From Fibrobacter sp. UBA1765 (GTDB lineage: Bacteria > Fibrobacterota > Fibrobacteria > Fibrobacterales > Fibrobacteraceae), in contig DCGZ01000165.1 in the NCBI GenBank assembly GCA_002314675.1, positions 1,571 to 16,520 on the forward strand: 14,950 nucleotides of DNA. Reading direction: 5' to 3'. Below, piece by piece: positions 5,997-11,608 of the stretch (positions are counted from its first letter, which is position 1; the number at the start of each line of letters is the position of its first letter). Under the pieces are notes generated by a model. The model saw only the letters and a list, made by a program, of their open reading frames with translations, was not told where the DNA came from and searched no databases. A program made the translations under genes and the position numbers.

Positions 5997-6806
5997 ATGG
6001 ACTCTTTCGATTTGTTTATTGCCGGCCTAATTGTATTCCTTGTGATTTCGTTGATATTTGCCGCACAAAAGCGATATGTCGTGTATTTTGATGGATCGGA
6101 CCTATTTGTTTCTGCACTGACATGGCTGGTACTACCTGGAACCTACTTATTTGTCAATTTTTTAGGATTGTCCGAAACATTCGCTTCAGTCCTGTTAATT
6201 CTTGCAGCCATTATAACAGTAATATGTTTTATTGCGTCTTTCGTAATGTGTTGTCATTACAATAAATCTATACTGGCAGGTTTATTTGTAGGAATTTTCA
6301 AGATCATATTTGCGGCCTTCGGCCTTCTACTATTAGTAGGAATGATATTCTCCGCAATCTCTGATGACAGAGACAACACAAACGCCTCGGGATGCTTATT
6401 CCTGATATTTACCATCGCATTCGGCCTCTTCGGACTCCTGGCGAAATGCATGATTAACGGTAATGCCGTTTATCAAAATCGCCAATGGACAATTCAAAAC
6501 GAAGCACACGAAGAAAAAAATGATGACATTAACTCCGGCGACGAAGACGAGGAGGAGGACGAAGAAGATGATGATGACGACAATAATGATACAGAGGATG
6601 GACTTGATTGGGCTTACGAAATCCTAGAAGTATCCAAGGACTCCTCAGACGAAGATATCAAGCAAGCCTACATGAAAAAGATAAAGGAATCCCATCCGGA
6701 CAAATTGCCTGCTAATACTCCCGAATGGATTATAAAAGTCGCCCAAGAAAAGTTTTCTAAACTACAGGAGGCGTACAAGGCTATTTGCGAGGCAAAGAAG
6801 CAGTAA
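5997..6806 (+). CDS. Membrane-anchored J-domain protein with acidic linker
   Basis: The 269-residue protein has about five hydrophobic segments in residues 5-150, then a very acidic linker at 172-202 (EDEEEDEEDDDDDNND), then a C-terminal J domain at 204-268. The J domain shows WAYEILEVSKDSSDEDIKQAY, the essential HPD tripeptide at 233-235, and the final helix FSKLQEAYKAI. J domains stimulate ATP hydrolysis by Hsp70 (DnaK), so this would recruit DnaK to the inner face of the membrane. With no zinc-finger or substrate domain it belongs to the class III type, like DjlA in layout but with a different membrane part. The next gene follows after 29 bases and is likely in the same operon. Confidence 0.88.
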   Translation: MDSFDLFIAGLIVFLVISLIFAAQKRYVVYFDGSDLFVSALTWLVLPGTYLFVNFLGLSETFASVLLILAAIITVICFIASFVMCCHYNKSILAGLFVGIFKIIFAAFGLLLLVGMIFSAISDDRDNTNASGCLFLIFTIAFGLFGLLAKCMINGNAVYQNRQWTIQNEAHEEKNDDINSGDEDEEEDEEDDDDDNNDTEDGLDWAYEILEVSKDSSDEDIKQAYMKKIKESHPDKLPANTPEWIIKVAQEKFSKLQEAYKAICEAKKQ

Positions 6807-6835
6807 GGCTCATGAAAAATTCTATGAGGTGAAAA

Positions 6836-7159
6836 ATGGAATTACAGTTTACGGACTATGTTCGTTACAAATGTCCAAATTGCGGCAATGTAGAAAAACA
6901 GACGTGGGGTGTTGTCAGTATAAACGGTATTGGTAGCTGCTATAAATGCAATTGCCGCTATCCCGAAGATACCGAGATTGTACCCTGCGACCCCAATTTA
7001 GCTCGTGAATACAAGGAAGCTAAAACTGCTCAAGCCAAAGCCAATAAGGAAGCGGCGGAGGCAGCTACAGCGCTAATGAATAACGCGGGTCCCATTACTT
7101 GTGGCTGCATCACGGTATTGGCTATTGTAGGCGGACTCATTTATTTTTTCCTTTTTTGA
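6836..7159 (+). CDS. Zinc-ribbon protein with C-terminal membrane anchor
   Basis: The 107-residue protein starts at ATG 6836 after a GAGGTG ribosome site. Residues 13-16 (CPNC) and 35-40 (CYKCNC) form a zinc-ribbon-like set of paired Cys; a helical Ala- and Lys-rich stretch follows at 57-80 (AREYKEAKTAQAKANKEAAE). The C-terminus CGCITVLAIVGGLIYFFLF is a single membrane helix, giving a tail-anchored layout with the ribbon in the cytoplasm. It follows the J-domain gene closely, so it may act with it, perhaps as an adaptor; the sequence does not show a specific role. Confidence 0.75.
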   Translation: MELQFTDYVRYKCPNCGNVEKQTWGVVSINGIGSCYKCNCRYPEDTEIVPCDPNLAREYKEAKTAQAKANKEAAEAATALMNNAGPITCGCITVLAIVGGLIYFFLF

Positions 7160-7189
7160 CGATTCAAAACAGCTAAACATTTTTATTAC

Positions 7190-7345
7190 GCATTCGCGTT
7201 AGGGATAGTTACCCGTATGGGCGGAGACTCGCGTAGCGAGGCTCCGTTTTAGGAGGCTGGCGACAAGCGCAGCGCTGGCGACTGCCCCTAAAATATAGCC
7301 CGCCCTTGCCGCAGGCAAGGGAACGCCCAAAAGTCGAGAGCAACC
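7190..7345. repeat. GC-rich nest of inverted repeats
   Basis: Several stems are nested. GGGCGG (7219-7224) can pair with CCGCCC (7300-7305), enclosing CTCGC-GTA-GCGAG (7228-7240) and TTTTAGG (7247-7253) with CCTAAAA (7287-7293). Inside the latter, AGCGC/GCGCT and two copies of CTGGCGAC occur. CCTTGCC-GCA-GGCAAGG (7304-7320) follows at once. The open frames over this block are shadows of its composition. It looks like a compound palindromic intergenic repeat or a folded RNA, and I see no gene in it. Confidence 0.65.
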
Positions 7346-7404
7346 CGGATAGCCACGCAGCGAGCCAAGCGAACATAAACTTGTTTATTTTCATTTGGCG
7401 AACG

Positions 7405-7583
7405 AGGCGATTGCGACTAAGTCGCAAATCCAGATGCGCAGCAAGGCAGTGGTCAGCGGCGTGCCTATCACCACCACCATCGCCGCCCTCACCTCCACCG
7501 TCGAAGGCCTCATGGACAAGCACGACTACGGTAGATTTGAGGTGTGCTCGCTGCAGGAGTATCATCGTCACATTGTGAAATAG
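7405..7583 (+). pseudogene. carB: 3' tail of carbamoyl-phosphate synthase large subunit
   Basis: In frame with TAG 7581-7583 the sequence reads SQIQMRSKAVVSGVPITTTI, then AALTSTVEGLM, then FEVCSLQEYHRHIVK. The R-x-x-A-V-x-x-G-V-P-x-T-T-T-I block, followed by a VEG helix and the closing V-x-S-L-Q-E-Y-H, matches the end of the MGS-like domain that finishes CarB, the enzyme making carbamoyl phosphate for pyrimidines and arginine. Only about 50 of over 1,000 residues are present, there is no start of its own beyond a TTG at 7395, and the block begins right at a palindrome (7405-7427). I read it as a leftover of carB, displaced by recombination or left as an insertion scar. The assignment is from memory of the family. 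Confidence 0.55.
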
Positions 7584-7589
7584 ACGAGA

Positions 7590-7765
7590 GAACGGACCTG
7601 CGGTCCTTCAGACGAGATACGAGAGGAACGCAGGATAAAAACGCTCTCCGCATGTCATTGCGCAGAGCGCATGACAATATCGGCTCGGCAATGCCCATGC
7701 AAGCATGGTCGCTGCTCTCGCCTCGCGTGTCATTGCGAGGAGGCAAAAGCCTCCGTGGCAATCTA
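7590..7765. repeat. Cluster of REP-like palindromes
   Basis: Four hairpins follow one another: GGACC-TGC-GGTCC (7594-7606), TGTCAT-T-GCGC-AGA-GCGC-ATGACA (7653-7676), CCATGC-AA-GCATGG (7695-7708), and GGAGGC-AAAA-GCCTCC (7739-7754) framed by ATTGC and GCAAT. The last has the TCATTGCGAGGAGGC to GGCAATCT form of a palindromic repeat that is spread over many bacterial genomes. I see no coding function here. Confidence 0.7.
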
Positions 7766-7771
7766 AAGCAT

Positions 7772-7806
7772 TAAAGGACTTGAGCTCATCTCAAGTCCTT
7801 TTTCTT
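7772..7806 (+). terminator. Intrinsic terminator after the carB tail
   Basis: AAAGGACTTGAG pairs with CTCAAGTCCTTT over a short CTCAT-type loop and runs into TTTTTCTTT. It is the natural end of a transcript from the left and could still be the original carB terminator. Confidence 0.85.
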
Positions 7807-7857
7807 TATGGGCGTTGCGACGCGCGAGTCAAAGTATTCCCCGCGAAAATAGCAATG

Positions 7858-7886
7858 TTGACACAGCATTAAAAATGTTGTATCTT
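7858..7886 (+). promoter_or_regulatory. Strong sigma-70-type promoter
   Basis: TTGACA (7858-7863) is followed after exactly 17 bases by TATCTT (7881-7886). The start of transcription would fall near 7893, only a few bases before ATG 7897, so any message from it would be leaderless or nearly so. Confidence 0.6.
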
Positions 7887-7896
7887 ATTCGCTATC

Positions 7897-8004
7897 ATGG
7901 CAGCCGAATTTATTACACAAGACCTGGATTATCAGAAGACTCACCTTGCTGTCGCAGCAATTGAAAATGCAGCGATCAAACTCGACGTCAGTTCTTCTGA
8001 TTAA
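7897..8004 (+). CDS. Short ORF, 35 residues, possibly a truncated gene
   Basis: ATG 7897 opens a frame reading MAAEFITQDLDYQKTHLAVA, then AIENAAIKLDVSSSD, ending at TAA 8002-8004. It sits directly under a good promoter and has no Shine-Dalgarno. The composition is that of real protein, with an amphipathic helix ALAVAAIENAAIKL-like in pattern, and the abrupt end in a T-rich run suggests that only the N-terminus of a larger gene is left. It faintly recalls the small DUF3791-type proteins, a weak impression that I would not rely on. Confidence 0.4.
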   Translation: MAAEFITQDLDYQKTHLAVAAIENAAIKLDVSSSD

Positions 8005-8094
8005 ATCATTTTTTTTAAATCCTGTGGACCGTCAAAATGTAAAATTTTCTTAAGCCCCTAGACAAAAACACAACTTTATCTACATTACATCCCA

Positions 8095-8134
8095 ACGCAC
8101 CCAGTCATTGAATGGCTAGGTGCGTCTTGTTTTT
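8095..8134 (+). terminator. Intrinsic terminator
   Basis: ACGCACC (8095-8101) pairs with GGTGCGT (8119-8125), and inside it AGTCATT pairs with AATGGCT with one wobble, followed by CTTGTTTTT. It closes the short transcription unit that begins at 7858. Confidence 0.75.
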
Positions 8135-8182
8135 ATCCGTCCTTCCGGATTTGCAATGACGCCTCAATCAAACACTAAACAT

Positions 8183-8188
8183 GAGGTG
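8183..8188 (+). promoter_or_regulatory. Ribosome binding site selecting ATG 8193
   Basis: GAGGTG lies four bases before ATG 8193. The ATG at 8181 overlaps this element and lacks its own site, so 8193 is preferred. Confidence 0.65.
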
Positions 8189-8192
8189 CATC

Positions 8193-9218
8193 ATGAAAAA
8201 TAAAATCATCCGTAGTTCTTCCAAGATGGACAAGTCCTACAGTAAGTGGATTGCCGATTTAAAGCAGCGATTCCGCCATGCTCAAATTCAGACCGCCATT
8301 CGCGTAAATAGCGGCATGCTGGAATTTTACTGGAGCCTTGCCCAGGATCTTGTAAAACAGAAGGCCGAGGAAAAGTGGGGCGCAGGCGTCGTAAACCAGA
8401 TTTCCCTTGATTTGAAAGCTGAATTTCCTGAGGCGAAGGGATTTTCGACCACAAATTTATGGAATATGAAAAAATGGTATTTGTTTTATGCAGAAAAACT
8501 CCAACAAGTTGTTGGAGTTTTAGAAATGCCTAAAAATTTTGCGTTAATTCCTTGGGGACAGCATATTGCAATTTTTACTAAAAGTGAAACCGTTGACGAA
8601 GCCTTGTTCTACATCAATAAGACCATTGAAAATAACTGGAGCCGAGCCGTTTTAGTCCATCAAATGGAAACAGGTTTATATCAAAGCCTTGGGAAGTCCG
8701 TTAATAACTTCGGTTTGACCATCCCTGAAACAGAGCGTCTTGATGTCAGCGAAATATTGAAGGAATCCTATACCTTTGACTTTATTCCTGCTGAGCAGAA
8801 GTTGAAGGAACGGAATCTCGAGTCTGGCCTGGAGCAAAACATTATGCGATTCCTGCTGGAGTTGGGGAAAGGATTTGCTTTTGTAGGGCGGCAAGTGGAA
8901 CTTGTTGTGGAAGGGGATTCATTCTTTATTGATATGCTTTTTTATCATATCCGTTTGAAGCGTTATGTAGTTGTTGAGTTGAAGGTGGAAGAATTTAGTC
9001 CAAGTTTTATCGGTCAGCTTGGATTTTATGTGACTGCATCTGACCATCTTTTGAAGCAGAAGGATGATAACCCGACCATTGGTCTTTTGATTTGCAAGTC
9101 TAAAAAGAAAACGGTGGTAGAATGGTCCTTGGCAAATATGGTGTCGCCTATTGGAGTTGCAGAATATAAACTGCTCCCAAAAGCGGAGGATTTGCAGAAG
9201 CAGATTGATGAACTGTAA
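8193..9218 (+). CDS. YhcG/DUF1016-family PDDEXK nuclease
   Basis: The 341-residue protein has the two-domain layout of the family. The N-terminal helical DUF1016_N part (about 15-165) includes FYWSLAQDLVKQ, WGAGVVNQISLDL and FSTTNLWNMKKWY. A C-terminal PDDEXK nuclease part (about 205-341) shows Glu215, FFIDMLFYH with Asp247, and VVVELK with Glu262 and Lys264, followed by GQLGFYV. These are the expected metal-binding and catalytic residues. Family members occur beside restriction-modification genes and in defence islands; this one stands alone between a palindrome-rich gap and a pterin-synthase-like gene. Length is normal and no key residue is missing. Its DNA target and role are not shown by the sequence. 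Confidence 0.92.
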   Translation: MKNKIIRSSSKMDKSYSKWIADLKQRFRHAQIQTAIRVNSGMLEFYWSLAQDLVKQKAEEKWGAGVVNQISLDLKAEFPEAKGFSTTNLWNMKKWYLFYAEKLQQVVGVLEMPKNFALIPWGQHIAIFTKSETVDEALFYINKTIENNWSRAVLVHQMETGLYQSLGKSVNNFGLTIPETERLDVSEILKESYTFDFIPAEQKLKERNLESGLEQNIMRFLLELGKGFAFVGRQVELVVEGDSFFIDMLFYHIRLKRYVVVELKVEEFSPSFIGQLGFYVTASDHLLKQKDDNPTIGLLICKSKKKTVVEWSLANMVSPIGVAEYKLLPKAEDLQKQIDEL

Positions 9219-9262
9219 AGGTGCCCACAGCGATCGCCACACCCAAACCGCAAAAATTCCCC

Positions 9263-9292
9263 TTGTCCTCCCCTCTCTCCGTTTGATATACT
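9263..9292 (+). promoter_or_regulatory. Candidate promoter plus leader hairpin before the PTPS-like gene
   Basis: TTGTCC (9263-9268) and TATACT (9287-9292) are separated by 18 bases. The short leader that follows contains a perfect hairpin, GTTCGC-TAT-GCGAAC (9311-9325), which directly abuts the AAGGAGAG ribosome site (9326-9333) of ATG 9337. Confidence 0.45.
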
Positions 9293-9336
9293 GCAGGTAT
9301 AACCATCAGCGTTCGCTATGCGAACAAGGAGAGAAT

Positions 9337-9906
9337 ATGAGAAGCTATACAACGTTCAGCCTGCAGTACGCCCACCGTTTCTACGGTTTCAAGGGAGAGG
9401 CGCAGTACCTTCACGGTCACACGGGTATCTTGACCATCGAGGTGGAGGATTCCATCAATGCGGGGGTGAACATGGTGTTCCCCTGCAACGAAATCCAGAA
9501 GACTGCCTGGAACATTCTGCGGAATTTCGACCACGCCCTCATTCTGCGTGAAGACGACCCGCTGCTCCCCGCGATTCTCGATGTCTATGAAAAGCAGGGC
9601 ATCAGGAACGGACATCCGCAAAACAAGATGAAGGGGCCTGCGTTCAAGACAGCACTGGCCACGGCTTACCCGGATTGCCGCCTGGTGGTGACGAAGGAGA
9701 CCATGACGGTGGAAGGCATGATCAAGATTGTCTATGACCTTCTGAAAACGAAGCTGAACATCGCAAAGATTACATTCACCAGCGGAGCGAATGCCGCCTC
9801 CCAGGAATTTCCCGTCACGAGCACGGTCAAGCGCTGCCCTCTCTGCGGAATCGCCCTGGACGAAAACGGAGCTTGTCCCAAGTGCGGCTACAAGGAAAAA
9901 GCGTAA
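9337..9906 (+). CDS. Divergent 6-pyruvoyl-tetrahydropterin synthase family protein with zinc-ribbon tail
   Basis: ATG 9337 has AAGGAGAG three bases before it, and the family match starts there; the longer open frame upstream overlaps the nuclease gene and is ignored. The 189-residue product has the family's zinc ligands, His13 in YAHRFYGF and His26 and His28 in LHGHTG. It also has the FDHALIL segment (Asp65-His66) and a late TVEGM that stands where PTSEN-type motifs occur. The catalytic Cys usually found three residues before LHGH is absent: the stretch reads GEAQYLHGH. The normal C-terminal Glu-containing motif is also not evident. Residues 167-183 (CPLC, then CPKC) add a zinc ribbon. The pathway, whether queuosine, pterin or other, cannot be told from the sequence. 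Confidence 0.75.
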   Translation: MRSYTTFSLQYAHRFYGFKGEAQYLHGHTGILTIEVEDSINAGVNMVFPCNEIQKTAWNILRNFDHALILREDDPLLPAILDVYEKQGIRNGHPQNKMKGPAFKTALATAYPDCRLVVTKETMTVEGMIKIVYDLLKTKLNIAKITFTSGANAASQEFPVTSTVKRCPLCGIALDENGACPKCGYKEKA

Positions 9907-9940
9907 TTCGCGATTCGCCCACTCGACGTAAAACAGAAAA

Positions 9941-9971
9941 GGACTTGAGAATATTCTCAGGTCTTTTTTTT
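9941..9971 (+). terminator. Intrinsic terminator after the PTPS-like gene
   Basis: GACTTGAGAAT pairs with ATTCTCAGGTC, with one G-T wobble, and is followed by a run of eight T. The stem resembles the one at 7772, which also starts with GGACTTGAG. Confidence 0.85.
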
Positions 9972-9990
9972 AATAGTGACTTTTTTATAT

Positions 9991-10018
9991 TTAACAAATA
10001 AACCTTATCAAATATAAG
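9991..10018 (+). promoter_or_regulatory. Promoter of the ATP-grasp/MATE operon
   Basis: TTAACA (9991-9996) and TATAAG (10013-10018), each one mismatch from consensus, are separated by 16 bases. Transcription would start about 10024-10026, at the ATG itself. No Shine-Dalgarno precedes the ATG, so a leaderless message is likely. Confidence 0.6.
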
Positions 10019-10025
10019 CTAGTCC

Positions 10026-11591
10026 ATGAAAAAAGTCATAATTGTAGAAGCCCTTTCCACCGGTTCTAACCTCATCCAGGATTGCTTCGACAGAGACCTG
10101 GAGCCTATCGTTCTTGAAAGGTATCTAGACACAGAAGTGTCAGCCAAAGCTCTAGAGCACGAACGTTCTGAAAAATACTCCCACATCAAAGTTCCATTCA
10201 CAATCATCAAGGAACAGAAATCCTACGAAGTTACTTTAGAACAGGTTCGAGCCCTGGCGCCTTCATTTGTTCTCCCCGGTTCCGAAGATGGTGTCATTCT
10301 GGCCACAAGACTTGCCGATGACCTGGGATTACTAGGAAATCCCTACTCCATCATCAATAAGATGACAAATAAGTTCCATATGCACAATGCCCTGAAAGAA
10401 GCTGGCGTTCGTCATATTCGTGGACAAGTTTGCAAGACTCCAGAAGAGGCAGAAAAATTCTACGACACACTTGACAACGAAAATGTGGTCGTTAAGCCGC
10501 CCCATGGAGCGGCCTCCATGGGAGTCCGTTTCTGCAAGGGCAAGAAAGATCTTCTCACAAAGTTTTCAGAACAACTGGGACAGATTGGCAGTCTAGGCGA
10601 TATTGCACAGGAACTACTCGTTCAAGAAAGAATTATCGGTTCCGAATACATCGTCAACACACTGACCTTTAACGGAATCCATAAAGTAACTTCTATCTGG
10701 AAGTACGAAAAGAAAGCCTTAGATAATGGCTCCAACGTTTATGTAGGCATGATCGCCATTGATGAAGTAACTCCAGAAGCATACGCTCTCGTTGAGTACG
10801 CCTTCCAAGTTCTTGATGCAATCGGCATTAAACAGGGGCCAGTTCACGGTGAGTATATGCTTGACGAAAAGGGGCCAGTACTTATTGAAACGAATTGTCG
10901 CTGCATGGGCACATCATACCCGGCTCCCTACGGAGACCTCATTTTTGGGCATCACGAAACTGACCTCGCCCTTGAAAGCTACACGAATCAGGATGTGGTT
11001 CTACAACGTCTTTGCAAGCCCTACGGCACAAAGAAATTCGGATTTAACAAGTTTATGATAACTCCGAAAGACATGCCCATTACAAACTCCCCAATTTTCG
11101 GCATTCTCCCCCATCTCAGGAGTTTCTATAACTGCACTGTATATTCAACCATTTCAACAGACAACCTGGCAAAAACGGTCGATCTGGAAACCTCCTCGGG
11201 TACTATCCGTCTAGTTCATGAAGACTACTCCATCATCAAACAGGAATATGAACTGCTGAAGGATCTGGAAAGCAAATACTTCGGTCTTTTGTATCAAGAA
11301 AATTTTGACAAAAGCCTCGGATCTTTGCCCGAAGTTTCCGCAGCGCCAGATTCCCTTGATTCCTTCGAAATTGACTTACGCCATTTAAAGGATTACCCAC
11401 TGGAAGATGTATACCATTACTTAAAGCAGGTAATTCTTTCCGTAAAGAAGGGTGGAACTATTTTCGTAACCAAGGATGCCTACGCTGAATTCCCATACGG
11501 AGCCGCAGGCATGGTAACGATTTTAAGAATATTCGGGCTCACAATCAACTTGCCTGTCTATAAGAGCGACAAGATTATCGCAGAACGATAA
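10026..11591 (+). CDS. ATP-grasp ligase, copy 1
   Basis: The 521-residue protein begins MKKVIIVEALSTG, a Rossmann-type N-terminal strand. The ATP-grasp core runs over about 110-320. It contains VVVKPPHGAASMGV (Lys157 and a glycine-rich loop), GSEYIVNT, the strand GPVHGEYMLDEKGPVLIE, and ETNCR (Glu288, Asn290, Arg292), which fits the metal-binding ExNxR signature. The arrangement G-I-x-x-G-P-x-H-x-E followed by GPVLIE resembles L-amino-acid ligases of the BacD type, which join amino acids through an acyl phosphate. Residues 330-430 form a further part seen in that family, and 441-521 (DLRHLKDYPLEDV, then VKKGGTIFVT) make an extra small alpha/beta domain I cannot name. The gene opens the operon, 17 bases before the MATE gene. 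The substrate is unknown. Confidence 0.85.
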   Translation: MKKVIIVEALSTGSNLIQDCFDRDLEPIVLERYLDTEVSAKALEHERSEKYSHIKVPFTIIKEQKSYEVTLEQVRALAPSFVLPGSEDGVILATRLADDLGLLGNPYSIINKMTNKFHMHNALKEAGVRHIRGQVCKTPEEAEKFYDTLDNENVVVKPPHGAASMGVRFCKGKKDLLTKFSEQLGQIGSLGDIAQELLVQERIIGSEYIVNTLTFNGIHKVTSIWKYEKKALDNGSNVYVGMIAIDEVTPEAYALVEYAFQVLDAIGIKQGPVHGEYMLDEKGPVLIETNCRCMGTSYPAPYGDLIFGHHETDLALESYTNQDVVLQRLCKPYGTKKFGFNKFMITPKDMPITNSPIFGILPHLRSFYNCTVYSTISTDNLAKTVDLETSSGTIRLVHEDYSIIKQEYELLKDLESKYFGLLYQENFDKSLGSLPEVSAAPDSLDSFEIDLRHLKDYPLEDVYHYLKQVILSVKKGGTIFVTKDAYAEFPYGAAGMVTILRIFGLTINLPVYKSDKIIAER

Positions 11592-11608
11592 GTTTCACAT
11601 TCAAGCCA

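Noticed and set aside
7209..7571. - strand open frame of 120 codons over the palindrome block and carB tail
   Set aside because: Gly-, Arg- and Ala-rich translation dictated by GC-rich repeats and antisense to the carB-like frame; no start signal.
7306..7578. + strand open frame with Pro- and Ser-rich translation overlapping the carB tail
   Set aside because: Out of frame with the recognisable CarB end and of low complexity; a shadow.
7190..7765. CRISPR array
   Set aside because: The palindromes differ from one another in sequence and spacing; there are no regular direct repeats with spacers.
9151..9336. Upstream extension of the PTPS-like gene
   Set aside because: It overlaps the nuclease gene in another frame and the family sequence begins at 9337, which has a strong ribosome site.
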